DNA of 64,000 bases from Gimesia aquarii (lineage in GTDB: Bacteria; Planctomycetota; Planctomycetia; Planctomycetales; Planctomycetaceae): contig NZ_CP037920.1 in assembly GCF_007748195.1 (NCBI RefSeq), positions 5,485,800 to 5,549,799 on the forward strand, given 5' to 3'. The translations under genes and the position numbers were made by a program. The notes below the pieces were generated by a model that ran no database searches, was not told where the DNA came from, and saw nothing but the letters and a program-made list of their open reading frames with translations. Below, piece by piece: positions 27,501-37,614 of this stretch (positions are counted from its first letter, which is position 1; each line of letters begins with the position of its first letter).

Positions 27501-28612
27501 CCCAGATGAGCTACATCTATGGATGCTTGATGAACATCAGTAGCAAATATTTTGACATTGATATTCCTATTTGTTTCACGCAAGTATTCATTAATCAAAA
27601 TCGCAATGGAATAAACTTCTTCTCCGGTTCCGCATCCCGCCACCCAGGCCCGGAATTCCTCGAACTTTTTTTTCTCTGGTAATAACTGGGGAATAATTTC
27701 GGTCTTTAAAACTTTGAATGCTTCACGATCACGGAAGAAGCGAGTGACACCTATTAATAAATCTTTATAGAGTTGATCGACCTCTGCAGGCTCTTTTTCA
27801 AGCCGATCGACATATTCGTCAATATTACCATGGTGATTTAATTGAATTCGACGTTCAATTCGACGTCCAATCGTGGAAGGCTTGTAATGATTGAAATCAA
27901 TGCGGTGACGCTCCTGCAACAGCCGAAAAACATGTTCAATGCTTGATTCATCAAGTGGTGGCTGGTCCAATTCTGTCTGATGCAGGTGATTAATATAACG
28001 TTCCAGAACATCAGAAATTTTTTCCGGTGGTACAATAACATCAACAATTCCCGTATCGATCGCGCTTTTAGGCATGCCGTCAAACTTAGAAGTTTGTGGA
28101 GACTGTGCGACGACCAGTCCACCTGCTTCATGAATATCACGAATCCCTCTTGAACCATCACTGCCCGTTCCGGATAAAATGACGGCGATACTTCTTCGAC
28201 CTACGTCCTGAGCCAATGTACGCAGGAAATGATCGATGGGTAGTGATAAGGATTGTGACGTATCTTTTTCTGTTAAAAGTAATTTTCCATCAGAAATGAC
28301 CATGTCCTGTTTCGGAGGAATCAGATAAAGAGAATTGGGTTCCACCACCATCCCATCTACAACTCGGTTAATGCGCATTTTGGTGTGACGCGCCATTAGC
28401 TCATCCATCAGACTTTTAAAATCCGGGGAGAGATGTTGTACAATGACAAATGCCATACCAGCGTCGTCAGGCATCATCTTAAACATCAGCTCTAGTGCCT
28501 CAAGCCCACCTGCAGAGGCACCAACACCGACAATGTGAAACTCATCTGCTGGTTCTTCATTTTGCTGACTGCTTTGAACTTTCAGGCTGCTCTTTTGACC
28601 AGAGTTTGTCAT
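24512..28612 (-). CDS. CheB-CheR-PAS hybrid histidine kinase with receiver domain
   Basis: A 1366-residue cytoplasmic signalling protein. In order: CheB methylesterase (about 26-215; GVGASAGG Ser, VQHLSPDF His, [10 protein letters not shown] Asp, all present); CheR methyltransferase (about 235-500; [45 protein letters not shown]); a long Glu/Asn-rich coiled coil (about 655-735; [15 protein letters not shown]); two PAS-like regions (about 735-985); HisKA with [11 protein letters not shown] (His near 1001); HATPase ([24 protein letters not shown]); and a terminal receiver ([23 protein letters not shown]). Such proteins couple chemotaxis-type methylation to phosphotransfer. No chemoreceptor is nearby. 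The CsrA-receiver gene follows it and is a likely partner. Confidence 0.92.
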   Translation of the reverse strand: MTNSGQKSSLKVQSSQQNEEPADEFHIVGVGASAGGLEALELMFKMMPDDAGMAFVIVQHLSPDFKSLMDELMARHTKMRINRVVDGMVVEPNSLYLIPPKQDMVISDGKLLLTEKDTSQSLSLPIDHFLRTLAQDVGRRSIAVILSGTGSDGSRGIRDIHEAGGLVVAQSPQTSKFDGMPKSAIDTGIVDVIVPPEKISDVLERYINHLHQTELDQPPLDESSIEHVFRLLQERHRIDFNHYKPSTIGRRIERRIQLNHHGNIDEYVDRLEKEPAEVDQLYKDLLIGVTRFFRDREAFKVLKTEIIPQLLPEKKKFEEFRAWVAGCGTGEEVYSIAILINEYLRETNRNINVKIFATDVHQASIDVAHLGIYPETSLGEMEQSIRDRHFIKTEDGYQISSEIRKMIVFAQHNLVKDAPFTRLDMISCRNLLIYLRTMAQKKVLSLFHFGLKTEGILFLGSSESPGELAEEFETLHERWRFFKKRRDIKLPAYLRDPINTERERLNAPARMGSRKKSDSFGKDLIATYDNLLERFMPTSVLVNEHWNVLQLFAGAGKYLVHNDGRLSTNLLEMIDDDLRLALAGGLHRVSQKRKAIRYNNVLARTSEGETQLNIQISLMEDESPNPNYLVQFEEIDVSPEQEKQGSDYLDVEEVTRNRILDLEQEVRYTKENLQATIEELETSNEELQATNEEMVASNEELQSTNEELHSVNEELYTVNAEYQNKIAELTELTDDMNNLLVSTEVHTLFLDDTLSIRKFTPRMAQVFNFISTDVGRKISAFTHNIICDDLVSKIQNVLDKGETYEEKVLSKQNVHFYMRVLPYKSAEYVPGDEIPGIVLTLIDISSLVEAEESIQREQERFSRAIAANRDGTWDWTNVGNDEMWWSPNCYTLLGYKPDEFPALHSEWLNLIHPDDRERVQETSVPGSDSCYVELHRDFEYRMLHKTDGYRWFRHRAIVDHDVSGKPVRMTGSVGDIHDRKCAEMQKVEEILKRDNFLAMLSHELRNPMGAVLNAISLIQDKTYLDYQASGEIKTDAPQIIERQTRHMARLLDDLLDIARFGQGKIEFRLEVVDVIALAQEVLESVNYQIGEKSQTLHMMICDGPIYIYADPIRIKQAQVNLLNNASKYTPEGNDIWYSIDYHEHQVCITVQDNGDGIPSELLASIFELFVQSDSTLARSAGGLGVGLSLARSIVTTHGGDIQVESDGVGKGSTFRIILPMTDKTPKTLKHEPDLSFEGCKILLVEDNFDARNMLAETLQIKGFEVSVAGDGLSGLELYKVKKPDVAVIDIGLPRMDGYQLAREIRKQNTELPPVLIALTGYGRQSDQEAALSAGFDTHLVKPIDPSELIVQIIHQRANIQTNLSEK

Positions 28613-28983
28613 AGATCGTTCCCAGTATCTGTGGCTAGTCAGTTATAAAATCCGTGATTCAATAGATAGCACAAAATCGCAAAAAAACATCTTGATGAGT
28701 TGATGGTTACGGGTTTCAGAAAAAGGGACTGATTCTTAGATAGCAAAAATGTGTGTCCGTATCTCTATCTTAAGACACACTGTCCCATTCTAAATATGAA
28801 TAGTCCAGAAACACTAAAATAAAACTGTGTTTCTGTTCATTTTTGCAAAATGAAAGTAGTTTGCCTCCATTAGATAGAGGAGGTATTTCTTTTCTTGAAG
28901 TGAAGTAATCTGCCATCTCGCTGAAATGAGACAACGAAAGAAAATACTTTTTCCAAGTCTTTTCTCAAATGAAACCATCAGCT
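28613..28983. other. Intergenic region, no feature seen
   Basis: About 370 AT-rich bases between the stop of the oxidoreductase and the start of the hybrid kinase, both on the minus strand. No credible gene or strong hairpin was found; the kinase promoter should be here. A GGGAACG ribosome site lies just before the kinase ATG. Confidence 0.5.
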
Positions 28984-30309
28984 TTAGCTCGTGAAATCTT
29001 CCCATCCCTTACGGAACTTGGAATAAAGATACTGCCTGGCATTCTCATTTCCCCCAGCTGTCAAAGTGGCTGCATCCCAGTCGAAGCCTCCTCCCGCACG
29101 ATAAGCTGTGTTTCCCAACAAGACGGTTTCAGACAAAGGACCGGAATAGTCAAAATTACAAGTCGCAGGTGTGCCACCTTTACAGGCGTCAATCCATTCC
29201 AGATGAAAACCGGGTGAATCCGGAATGGACTGTTCAGGTGCTTTGAATCCTTCAAAAGTTTTTTCAGGGAATAATTTGTGAGAATTGAACCCCGTCAACA
29301 GCATCCCTTTCGAACCGATAAAGAGTGTATTCGCACCTTTCAGACTAATTCCTTTTTCTTTCAGAATAGCAGGGCCTTTTTTTGACTGAGACCAGTGAAG
29401 TTCAAGCGCAGGCCGCTTGCTGTTCGCAGGGAAAGCAAAACTGGTCTGCATTTTTGTAGGGGTTCGTTCAGCATCGACCTCTGGCCCCGAGGCTTCAACG
29501 CGTGTGGGGTATTTCAGGTCGAGTGCCCAAAAAGGGATGTCCAGAATATGACAGCCCCAGTTTCCCGTTTCTCCTGTACCGTAATCCCACCAGAATCGCC
29601 AATTGTATGGCGCTAACGTTCCCTGCCCTTTAGCATTCAAAGCGTAAGGACGAAATTTAGCAGGACCGATCCACAAATCCCAATCGAGAGTTTCCGGAGG
29701 CGAAACAGTTTTCACAGGAAGTGCAGGCATCCCTCGGCTACTGCTCACCCAGCTATAAACTTCATTCACATCGCCTATCGCACCCGATTGTACGAGTTCG
29801 ACAACACGATGCATATTTTTATAAGCGTGCCGCTGCATACCCAGTTGTGTTGCCAGTTTCTTTTTGGCAGCTAGTTTGGTCATTTCGCGTACTTCCCAAA
29901 CTGAGTGAGCCATAGGTTTTTCGCAGTAGAGATGTTTGCCCATCGTCATCGCCATCATAGAAGGATGGAAATGCGTATGGTCGGGAGTACTTACCACAAC
30001 AGCATCGATCTGATTTTCCATCGCGTCAAGCATACGACGGAAATCGGCAAACTTCCTCGCACTCGAATAACGTTCATAGGCTTTACCCGCTCGTTTCTCA
30101 TCGACATCACAGAGGGCGACAATATTTTCTGTTTTGCCAACAGCGTTTAAATTCGCAGCACCACGACCACCGATGCCAATCACAGCCACGTTTAGTTTTT
30201 CATTCGCCACTGCCCGCGTCGGTCTGACAGACGTTCCCAACCAGAGACCGGCTCCGATAGCAGCTGTAGTCTGCAGGGCTTTACGACGGGTAATTTGTTG
30301 GTCGGTCAT
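28984..30309 (-). CDS. Gfo/Idh/MocA oxidoreductase, Tat-exported
   Basis: A 441-residue protein with a twin-arginine signal (ITRRKALQTTAAIGAG) and Rossmann domain (NVAVIGIGGRGAANLN, VDAVVVSTPDHTH). The family EKP motif appears in HLYCEKPMAHSVWE, and GETGNWGCHILDIPFWALDL is the C-terminal active-site region. It is the second exported member of the family in this window and is probably another sugar-processing enzyme. ATG 30309 follows CGAGGAGAACC. It is separated by 243 bases from the proton ATPase upstream. Confidence 0.9.
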   Translation of the reverse strand: MTDQQITRRKALQTTAAIGAGLWLGTSVRPTRAVANEKLNVAVIGIGGRGAANLNAVGKTENIVALCDVDEKRAGKAYERYSSARKFADFRRMLDAMENQIDAVVVSTPDHTHFHPSMMAMTMGKHLYCEKPMAHSVWEVREMTKLAAKKKLATQLGMQRHAYKNMHRVVELVQSGAIGDVNEVYSWVSSSRGMPALPVKTVSPPETLDWDLWIGPAKFRPYALNAKGQGTLAPYNWRFWWDYGTGETGNWGCHILDIPFWALDLKYPTRVEASGPEVDAERTPTKMQTSFAFPANSKRPALELHWSQSKKGPAILKEKGISLKGANTLFIGSKGMLLTGFNSHKLFPEKTFEGFKAPEQSIPDSPGFHLEWIDACKGGTPATCNFDYSGPLSETVLLGNTAYRAGGGFDWDAATLTAGGNENARQYLYSKFRKGWEDFTS

Positions 30310-30552
30310 GCTGGTTCTCCTCGAATTCGAAGGGGGTAAAAAAATTCTTCCTTAAAGTATAACGACTAACTTTTGATGTTGAGACTCACGATTCTGATTT
30401 CGAAATAAATTTCAATGGATTTTCCCACTTCGTATCTGAGCAAGAATTAAGAAGGTTTATTATTTCAGAAGATTCTAACGATTCCTTTCGGTACCTCTGC
30501 CAGATTCGATATCAACTAGCTTATGATACTCCAGGACCATTACCTTTGAAGC

Positions 30553-33084
30553 TTACATGGAATGCTGATCTTGTGCGAGCTTGTAATACAAGGCCAGTTT
30601 CATCACATCGAGTACAACCATCCAAACCAAGATGTAAATCCAAACAAGCCCGATGATAGTCCAAGGTAGCGCGGTAACAAACCAGCCAAATCCACACATC
30701 AGGACGGCAAAAATCTGGGTCCCCACAATCGCCAGAAACAAAGGCATAGCCGCCCAGGGGGGCCGGAAAATACTTGCTCGCGAACGCATGACAAACAATA
30801 GCAGGTGACCGCCCGCCACAATCTGTAGAAAGACGACAGTCTGAACCTGTTCCTGATTCAGTTTGATCCAGGATTGCCACTCACTGTTGCTGAGCCATTC
30901 CATGCCAATCAGCAACAAGCCAAAACTTTGAGCTATCGCCATGATCCCCATGAAACTGGAAATGAACAATAGTCGCCTCATTTCCCAGCGCACCGGTTCT
31001 TTCGGCAATTGAGTATTATCGTAAGCGATCGTAATGATCGGGATGTCGTCCAGCAAAGCCAGCAGAATAATCATGATCGGAGTTAGCGGCGAGAAGCCAA
31101 AGAACACCGTTGCCAGAACGACCACAAACATAATGTCCAAAGTCATGGCAACTCGAAACAGTATGTAGTTGATGATCCGTTCGAAGATCTCGCGCGATTC
31201 ATCGATGGCTTCAATGATCGTAGACAGTCCGGGAGCAGTCAGTATCAGGTCTGCTGCAGCCCGGGCGGCGTCGGTCGCACCACTTACGGCAACACCACAG
31301 TCCGCCTGTTTCAGAGCTGGCGCATCATTAACTCCATCACCGGTCATAGCAACAATATGTCCTCGATCCTGTAACGCCTTGACGATGCCATATTTATGCT
31401 CGGGGAACACTCTGCCAAACCCATCTGCTTTTTCGACACACCCAGTGATGTGATCAGACAAATGGCTCATGTCCATATCTCTGGTAAACATGTCGGCAGC
31501 TGCGATGAGATGAGACCCCATACCCAACTGCGTCGAAATTTCGCTGCCAATTGCGACATCATCTCCAGTTACCATTTTAACATGCAACCCATGTGCCTTG
31601 GCACGCGCGATCGTCTGCTGAGAGTCGTCTCGAGGCGGATCAAGCATTGGCAAGATGCCCAGAAAACACCAGATCTTGCCATCATCAGTTGATTCCGCCA
31701 CGCCAAGGGCGCGTAGTCCTTTGGCAGCAAGGTCTGAAACGGTTTGTTTGGCCTTTGATTTGACATCATCATCCAATGCGCACAACTCGATGATAACCTG
31801 CGGCGCGCCTTTGGTATATCTGATTGCTTTTCCAGCTGGATCGGTTACTTGCCCTTCAGTTCGCTTACTGACTGGATCGAAAGGCACAAACCTGGTTACC
31901 TGATAATCATCCAGTAGTTTGCTCTCTTTTAGTCCTCCACAGACTGCTTTATCAATGGCGTCCTCACTGCCCCTTTCGGAAGCCAATGCACCAGCTAGTA
32001 TGAGATCATCGGTAGTGCTTGAATCGAAAAGGATCGGATCACCGAGTGTCAAAATGTTCTTGGTGAGAGTCCCTGTCTTGTCTGAGCAGAGGATGTCAAC
32101 TCCAGCGAGTTCCTCGATCGCCTCCAGTCGAGAAACGATGGCCTTCTTCCGGGCTAGTTTCTGAGCACCCAATGAGTTAGTCACAGTCATCACCGTCGGC
32201 ATTGCGACTGGAATCGAAGCAATTAATAGAACCAATACCATACGGGCAATCGCCGCCAAGTCAGACCACTGCCAGAGGTGCTTTACTACGACATCCTGAT
32301 TGACCTCGAATCCCACTAATATAACACAGAGGAGTACCGAGATTAGAATGAGAAAATTTCCTATCTGAGTCGTCGCCCGTTGTGAATGCGAAGCCTCGCC
32401 GCCAGCTCCTGCGACCAGACTGGCAGTGCGACCAAAAAAAGTATTGTTCCCAGTACTGATTACCACTGCGTGCATTTCACCTTGTTTGGCAATGCTGCCG
32501 GAGTAGCCCTCATCACCGATTTTTTTGCTCACAGGCAGAGACTCTCCCGTCAATGCAGACTGGTCAATGCTGATATAATCTCCTTCAATAAAGCGCACGT
32601 CAGCAGGCACGACCTCACCCAGCTTGATCCGTACCACATCTCCGGGCACAACCTCTGCAGAGTCGATAGAAGAAAAATGGCCATCGCGCAGCACGGTCGC
32701 CTTGGGAGCGAGTCCTGCTTTCAAAGCAGCCAGAGCATTCGACGCCTTGCGTTCCTGCCAGAATCCCGAAACGGCATTGTAGAGAAGCAGCACCATGATG
32801 ATTGTGAGATCGGCCCAATGCTCCATCAGAAGCGACAGTAAAGCCGCGGCTTCAATCATCCAGGCAATAGGCCCCCAGAAAAAACGGAGGAATTTTTGCA
32901 GGTCACTAACTTCCTTGTCGTTCAATTCGTTACGGCCATACTGGCCAATCCGCGTCTGTGCTTCGACCGAAGTCAATCCCTTGGAAGAAGTATCAAGTTG
33001 CTCGTAAACTGCCTCCAAACTCGCGTGTTCCAGATCATCATCTATCTCGCGAGTGCGACTCATCGTTTGCCCGTCTGCTGTCAT
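30553..33084 (-). CDS. Plasma-membrane proton-efflux P-type ATPase (P3A)
   Basis: An 843-residue ion pump. It has the actuator motif SALTGESLPVSK, the phosphorylation site CSDKTGTLTKN (Asp near residue 338), the nucleotide-binding and hinge motifs (MVTGDDVAIG, MTGDGVNDAPALK), and about ten membrane segments. LLALLDDIPIITIAYDN in the sixth membrane region keeps the acidic residue that plant and fungal H+-ATPases need. It exports protons at the cost of ATP, setting internal pH and membrane potential. It lacks the long C-terminal autoinhibitory tail of plant pumps. The start may be 33084 or 33063 (MSRTREID). Neighbours do not suggest an operon. Confidence 0.92.
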   Translation of the reverse strand: MTADGQTMSRTREIDDDLEHASLEAVYEQLDTSSKGLTSVEAQTRIGQYGRNELNDKEVSDLQKFLRFFWGPIAWMIEAAALLSLLMEHWADLTIIMVLLLYNAVSGFWQERKASNALAALKAGLAPKATVLRDGHFSSIDSAEVVPGDVVRIKLGEVVPADVRFIEGDYISIDQSALTGESLPVSKKIGDEGYSGSIAKQGEMHAVVISTGNNTFFGRTASLVAGAGGEASHSQRATTQIGNFLILISVLLCVILVGFEVNQDVVVKHLWQWSDLAAIARMVLVLLIASIPVAMPTVMTVTNSLGAQKLARKKAIVSRLEAIEELAGVDILCSDKTGTLTKNILTLGDPILFDSSTTDDLILAGALASERGSEDAIDKAVCGGLKESKLLDDYQVTRFVPFDPVSKRTEGQVTDPAGKAIRYTKGAPQVIIELCALDDDVKSKAKQTVSDLAAKGLRALGVAESTDDGKIWCFLGILPMLDPPRDDSQQTIARAKAHGLHVKMVTGDDVAIGSEISTQLGMGSHLIAAADMFTRDMDMSHLSDHITGCVEKADGFGRVFPEHKYGIVKALQDRGHIVAMTGDGVNDAPALKQADCGVAVSGATDAARAAADLILTAPGLSTIIEAIDESREIFERIINYILFRVAMTLDIMFVVVLATVFFGFSPLTPIMIILLALLDDIPIITIAYDNTQLPKEPVRWEMRRLLFISSFMGIMAIAQSFGLLLIGMEWLSNSEWQSWIKLNQEQVQTVVFLQIVAGGHLLLFVMRSRASIFRPPWAAMPLFLAIVGTQIFAVLMCGFGWFVTALPWTIIGLVWIYILVWMVVLDVMKLALYYKLAQDQHSM

Positions 33085-33433
33085 GCCAACTGCCTAGAGA
33101 AGTTCCTGGACATAGTGAAATTTCTATTCGCTGCATCATAACTTTGTCATTTCTTTTATGCAAATTCGGTCAGCTAGCTTCCATTCGCTCCGAAATTGGT
33201 AAGATTGTTCGCTCAAGCAATGCTGGCCTAACTAAAATTGATTTGATCGATGAAAGTTTTCTTATCTCACAAACCCCCAAAAGTGAATTCGGTTTTCAAT
33301 GAGTCAGAAGTTCCTTTCACTACGACACTCTTTGTAAAAATTGTTAATTATGGGAGAATTCTTGAAACAAAATTGTCATGCCAGTTATCTTAATTGATGT
33401 TCGAACTATTTTCTTGAGAGAGGAGATCACCTT
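33085..33433. other. Divergent intergenic region, no feature seen
   Basis: About 350 bases between the divergent proton ATPase and HEAT-repeat genes. Only a clear GAGAGAGGAG ribosome site just before 33434 was recognised; no gene or hairpin stands out. Confidence 0.5.
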
Positions 33434-34309
33434 ATGCGGCATGTTATATTAATACTATTGAGTTTCCTGCTGACTATTTGCAGTGGCGCCACATGCGCAT
33501 GGGCTTTAGGGGAAGAGAGTTTTGGCAACCAACCTTTGAATGCGGCCAATTTTCAGGATTGGCCGGGAATTGTTCCGGTCGTCAATCATGAAAGCCGCGT
33601 TTATCATCAATGGGTCAACGGCAATGAATACTGTTTCTACCGCGGAAATAACGAGTCACTGAATGATGTGTTAAAAAAATTTGCTGCTACCGACGAAAAA
33701 GTGCATGAGGTTGTGTTGCGACCGGGGCCAGCAGTAGTGGACTCTTTCAACAAGTCAAAAACGATTCACTATCATTGGAATCTGCATCTTGTGGGCGGCA
33801 TCGCCAAAATGATGACGAAAAAAGATCAAGGTGCTAATATCTGGAGCAAACACCCGATTCTAACGATTTACGTGGGTGGCAATATTCAATTGGACAAAAT
33901 CAAAATTCCCAAAGGCGTCACGATACTCGAACTTGCCGATCTGGAAAAACGCTATTCTAAGGGACTGAAAAGTACCGATACTACCGTGCGTGGCTGGAGT
34001 AACGGGCAACTGGCTCGACTTGACCCATACAACGAAAGCAATATGAAGGCGATCGCTCGCTTATTAGGGGACGATGACAAGTGGGTCCGTTTAAATGCAG
34101 TAGGTGCCCTGGCAATTTTCGGTAAGAAAGCCGAGCCTCTGCTACCGACTTTGCAAGAGACACTAAATACAGATGACCAACAGTTGAAAACTCGTGTCAA
34201 AGAAACGATTAAAAAAATTGAAGATGCCAAAGACAAAACGAAAGCAGAAAAAGAACACCAGGAAATGGTCTCAAAAATTAGCCAGTTTCGAAAATCGCTC
34301 GCTAAATAA
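33434..34309 (+). CDS. Exported protein with HEAT-like repeats
   Basis: A 291-residue protein with a signal peptide (ILLSFLLTICSGATCAWA). Residues about 40-165 form an unrecognised alpha/beta domain (VLRPGPAVVDSFNKSK, NLHLVGGIAKMM, ILTIYVGGNIQLDKIKIP). Residues about 195-260 look like one or two HEAT repeats (DKWVRLNAVGALAIFGKKAE, LLPTLQETLNTDD). The last 35 residues are a highly charged helix. HEAT repeats normally mediate protein contact; no enzymatic motif was seen. ATG 33434 is well supported by AGGAG. Confidence 0.75.
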   Translation: MRHVILILLSFLLTICSGATCAWALGEESFGNQPLNAANFQDWPGIVPVVNHESRVYHQWVNGNEYCFYRGNNESLNDVLKKFAATDEKVHEVVLRPGPAVVDSFNKSKTIHYHWNLHLVGGIAKMMTKKDQGANIWSKHPILTIYVGGNIQLDKIKIPKGVTILELADLEKRYSKGLKSTDTTVRGWSNGQLARLDPYNESNMKAIARLLGDDDKWVRLNAVGALAIFGKKAEPLLPTLQETLNTDDQQLKTRVKETIKKIEDAKDKTKAEKEHQEMVSKISQFRKSLAK

Positions 34310-34350
34310 TTCTGCAATCTAAAAGGAATCGCCTATCTGAATGTTATGTC

Positions 34351-34788
34351 TTACTTCAAATCAAAATCCTGTGTATTTTTTCCTTCTTTGATTTCGACTG
34401 AAAGGATAGAATGAGAGTTGTATTTGGGAGGAATGATTTGTTTGACTAGTTCGGCCTTTCCACCTGACAAGTTTCCCTGTTTCCCTGCTTCTACATAACA
34501 GGTCACTTCGACTCTGTTTTTCCCTACTGTGGCCCCCTTCTCTGCGGGGATCTGATATTGTCCCTGTTCAATTTTTGCGAAAATGGGTTTTCCGGCAACT
34601 TGCCCATTGATGATCTCACCATCAGGGACATAACGAATCAAGCCCTCCTCCAGTGGCTCTCCTTTATAATTAACAGTTCCCTCTACTTGAGCCCTTGTAA
34701 ATTCCAGTGCAGAATTGCCTCCACAAGCAGTGAATAGAATGAGACAAATCCCAAATACCAAATAAATATAAAATCTGCTTAAGTTCAT
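34351..34788 (-). CDS. Small lipoprotein, partner of DUF1559
   Basis: A 145-residue lipoprotein: a hydrophobic signal ending with the lipobox LFTAC, then the carboxypeptidase-regulatory-like pattern VEGTVNYKGEPLEEGLIRYV and GKNRVEVTCYV. It is clearly related in layout to the lipoprotein at 14535-15041 and likewise follows a DUF1559 gene, here with a 73-base gap. ATG 34788 is preferred over 34815 because it begins the lipoprotein signal. Function unknown. Confidence 0.78.
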   Translation of the reverse strand: MNLSRFYIYLVFGICLILFTACGGNSALEFTRAQVEGTVNYKGEPLEEGLIRYVPDGEIINGQVAGKPIFAKIEQGQYQIPAEKGATVGKNRVEVTCYVEAGKQGNLSGGKAELVKQIIPPKYNSHSILSVEIKEGKNTQDFDLK

Positions 34789-34861
34789 TAGAGTATCTTT
34801 TGAAGCAACCAGCATGATGTGAAAAGAGTATAATCAGCAGGATCGATAACCACTCAGTTGA

Positions 34862-35821
34862 TTAATATTCTCCCAATACGTTCCCATCAGCTTTGTCTCC
34901 CAGGTTCTGCCAAGTAGGCAAATGCATGTTCTCAGAAACGAATCGCACCGCTCCATCACACAACAAAATGTGAGCGCCCCCTTCGTGTTTGCTGCCTGCA
35001 TCCGAGTTTCCAAATTCCTGATAGGATTTACAACCACCTGTTTCTGAAAGTGCATTGGGAGGGAATGTTGTCGTAAACCCCCACTCAATCGCATTGTCAC
35101 CAAAAAACCAGGAACGACCTCTACCGGTTCTTGGTGTCCCCGCAGGATTATTACTACAAGCGGGAAGAGGGCTATTCACACCATTTCCATAATCGTAGTA
35201 AATTCCTCCGACCAGACATTCTGCCACGACCATCGTATTTGATGAACCATCGGTTATATCACGGAGTTTGGTCCTACTATTCATATAGAGTACCGAAGTA
35301 CCGTTATTTGCATGCGCCGATCCACCACCAAAAATCGCATTGATCGGATCTCGACCTAAACAGGCACCATAGTTACTCGGCCCTTCTTGCAGATAACCAG
35401 TTGCAGCCTGATTTCCTGGATCGCTGGGACAGCGATAGACGGGAAGTATTCTGGCTTTCACAGGAGAATTGACTGCATTTCTTCCCGGGTCCCCCACATT
35501 AAAATCGATATCCTGATACAAGTTTCCCTGATCAATAAAAGGTAAGACATAAGCCATCCACAATACCTTTCCGGTGTTGTACCAGCGAACCCCATTGATA
35601 TCGACGGGCGATCCGGATATTCCAACAGGAAAACAGCTATGAGTTTCATTATAGTTGTGAAGTGCTAAGCCAATTTGTTTCAGATTATTTTTACAAGACG
35701 CCCGGCGAGCAGCCTCGCGTGCCTGTTGCACTGCAGGCAACAACAGGGCAATCAAAATCGCAATAATGGCGATCACAACCAGCAGCTCAATGAGAGTGAA
35801 TCCACGCTTTTTGTTTATCAT
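34862..35821 (-). CDS. DUF1559 protein with type IV prepilin-like N-terminus
   Basis: A 319-residue second copy of the family. The prepilin motif GFTLIELLVVIAIIAI is followed by QQAREAARRASCKNNLKQIG, and the C-terminus shows GGAHILLCDGAVRFVSENM. It starts at ATG 35821, with AGGTAAAG upstream; the frame opens at 35866. It shares its N-terminal 50 residues almost exactly with the copy at 15160 but the middle differs, as is usual for this expanded family. The lipoprotein gene follows. Confidence 0.9.
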   Translation of the reverse strand: MINKKRGFTLIELLVVIAIIAILIALLLPAVQQAREAARRASCKNNLKQIGLALHNYNETHSCFPVGISGSPVDINGVRWYNTGKVLWMAYVLPFIDQGNLYQDIDFNVGDPGRNAVNSPVKARILPVYRCPSDPGNQAATGYLQEGPSNYGACLGRDPINAIFGGGSAHANNGTSVLYMNSRTKLRDITDGSSNTMVVAECLVGGIYYDYGNGVNSPLPACSNNPAGTPRTGRGRSWFFGDNAIEWGFTTTFPPNALSETGGCKSYQEFGNSDAGSKHEGGAHILLCDGAVRFVSENMHLPTWQNLGDKADGNVLGEY

Positions 35822-36761
35822 TATCTTTACCTGTATTAAGTGAAACGGATTAAAGCAAGATCCCATCGTTAGTGATGATAATTAAAAATGAGAATCTTTT
35901 TAGATGAACCAATGAATTTGGGGAGGGCTAAACAATTAAGGTTTCATAACTTAGGAAGGCCTTATTTTTCATCAACAAAGCAAACGATCACTTTCTTTCA
36001 GTCAAGCTTACTTAAAATTGCCTCGATTTCAATTCCATGATGGAAATTTTCTCCGAATATTCACACTGGCTAAATAGAGATTTGAATCAGTGTAGCTAAA
36101 TCAGCCTGTTATTTCTGAACTCCATACTCGGCATGGACCAGAGAGGAGGATGGGACATCCTAGGCAGTCACTGATTCATAGAATACAAAGAATAGAAAGC
36201 CCATTAGATACAGGCATCAGGCCAACAGAATTTCGAAATGAAATCATCAGGAATTTCTCCTCTATCATCTCCCATCGATTGATAGTTTTGGAAAAGGTAT
36301 GAAAGCAATAGTGCATTTTGCGCACTTAACAAGACTCGTAACCACCCCGAGATTCAGGCTCGTCAGCTGAGACAAAATAATACTCGCCACGAAAATACCG
36401 CAAGTAGCCTTCATAACAATACGAGATCTGCTGCGCATCGACAGCAATGCTTCTGACTATAGAACGCACACTAAAGCTGTCAACATGATCGTCGACACCA
36501 ACCAAAATTTTGTTTTTCGTATCTGAGTATGAGCGTCGTATCAGTGCATCCTCTGCCTGAGAGTGACTCCATCAGGAATACCCCTATGTAGTAAATAGAA
36601 CAAAAACCTATATCCGTTTTCAACTTATAAGGTAGCCTTGAATTGTTTGCATAAAAGATTCACTAGATTAACGACAATGTAATTTGTTTCGTCGTGACGA
36701 GACAAGTTAGCTCTACGGTCTTGTCTTGTAATTAAGTTAGGAACTGAAAGAAAGATTTTCC
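35822..36761. other. Long region with little coding content
   Basis: About 940 bases between the divergent DUF1559 and cytochrome genes. The only protein-like signal is a short minus-strand frame near 36326-36555, listed separately. The sequence near 36700 leads into the cytochrome gene, whose ribosome site is weak. No RNA gene or repeat was recognised. Confidence 0.5.
36326..36505 (-). pseudogene. Short coding-like remnant or 59-residue ORF
   Basis: The minus-strand frame ending with TAA at 36326 reads as a protein with plausible composition, including ILVGVDDHVDSFSVRSIV, YCYEGYLRYFRGEYYFV and SADEPESRGGYESC. It stays open to about 36553 (RRSYSDTKNK upstream) but has no ATG and no ribosome site; TTG 36505 is the only usual start, giving 59 residues. 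The lack of a start suggests the 3' remnant of a decayed gene. The family was not recognised. Confidence 0.3.
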
Positions 36762-37226
36762 ATGAAAAAGAACATGCCTTACATTCTTGTTATTGCTGTC
36801 ACTTGTCTTTCCGCTTTTGCACTAAGCAGTTATGCAGACAATGAGAAGCCTAAAAACAAGGCTCAAAAAAACTCAGCGGTTAGCAAAAAAGACAAGTCAG
36901 AAAAGGAAAAAGATTTCTGGATGCAAGCTAAATTGAAAAAGTCACAACGGATTTTGGCAGCGTTGACCGAAGGTGATTTTAAATCTGTTGAAAAAAATGC
37001 TCGTGCCCTGCAGGGCTTCGGGATTCTGGAATCCTGGTTGCGTGACAGTCCAGAGACTTCGAAATCAGAATATAAAGCACAGCTCAACAAATTCGAATTC
37101 GCCAACAAGGAATTGATTCGAATGGCCGAAGACAAAAATGCCGATGGTTCAGCCACCGCTTTCGCAGCCTTAACAATCACCTGTGTGAAATGCCATAATT
37201 TAATACGCGATACAGACGAAAAGTGA
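36762..37226 (+). CDS. Small exported c-type cytochrome (C-terminal haem motif)
   Basis: A 154-residue protein with signal peptide (VIAVTCLSAFALSSYA), a Lys-rich linker, and a helical region ending in the haem-binding site ITCVKCHNLIRD about 10 residues from the C-terminus. A single CxxCH at the end of a helical bundle is the layout of class II cytochromes (cytochrome c'/c556). It probably carries electrons in the periplasm. ATG 36762 follows GAAAGAAAG. It stands alone between non-coding stretches. Confidence 0.75.
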   Translation: MKKNMPYILVIAVTCLSAFALSSYADNEKPKNKAQKNSAVSKKDKSEKEKDFWMQAKLKKSQRILAALTEGDFKSVEKNARALQGFGILESWLRDSPETSKSEYKAQLNKFEFANKELIRMAEDKNADGSATAFAALTITCVKCHNLIRDTDEK

Positions 37227-37614
37227 ATTTTCTCACTGGTTCTAACAGATTTTTGCTCTATAGGTGGTCAGCTTTTTGATGACCACTTTTAATAAACCTT
37301 TGAATCAAAATACACAGTGGAATTCAGTTTCCATTCTCCTAGCCCAAATAGGGGCTTAGCCTGTGCAGTCAGTAGGGTAAAGAAGAAGTGAATGTATCGT
37401 GTGTTGCCTCGATTTCACTGGGGTGGAAATGCAACTGTCTAGAAGAGCATCGGTCAAACTGCTGAGCAAGTGGCCAAAGACAAAAAAAGTTGGAGAGTTT
37501 ATTGATCACTACTTAGAAGAAAATCCCTAAGATCACACAAGAGTAACAGAACAAGCAATCTGAAATGATGCTCTTTTATTAACTAGACTTTTTGGACAGA
37601 GCAGTTGTTTTTGC
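37227..37614. other. Intergenic region with a 33-codon frame
   Basis: About 390 bases between the convergent cytochrome and MscS genes. A short plus-strand frame, 37429-37530, would encode 33 residues (MQLSRRASVKLL... VGEFIDHYLEENP) with a GGGTGGAA stretch before ATG. It is too short to judge and no family is recognised. No strong terminator was seen. Confidence 0.4.

Noticed and set aside
36265-36447. 60-codon minus-strand frame with a hydrophobic part
   Set aside because: It overlaps in another frame the more protein-like remnant at 36326-36553, and it has no ribosome site.
37429-37530. 33-codon frame between the cytochrome and MscS genes
   Set aside because: Too short to separate from chance; no recognised family. 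Kept only as a note in the intergenic entry.
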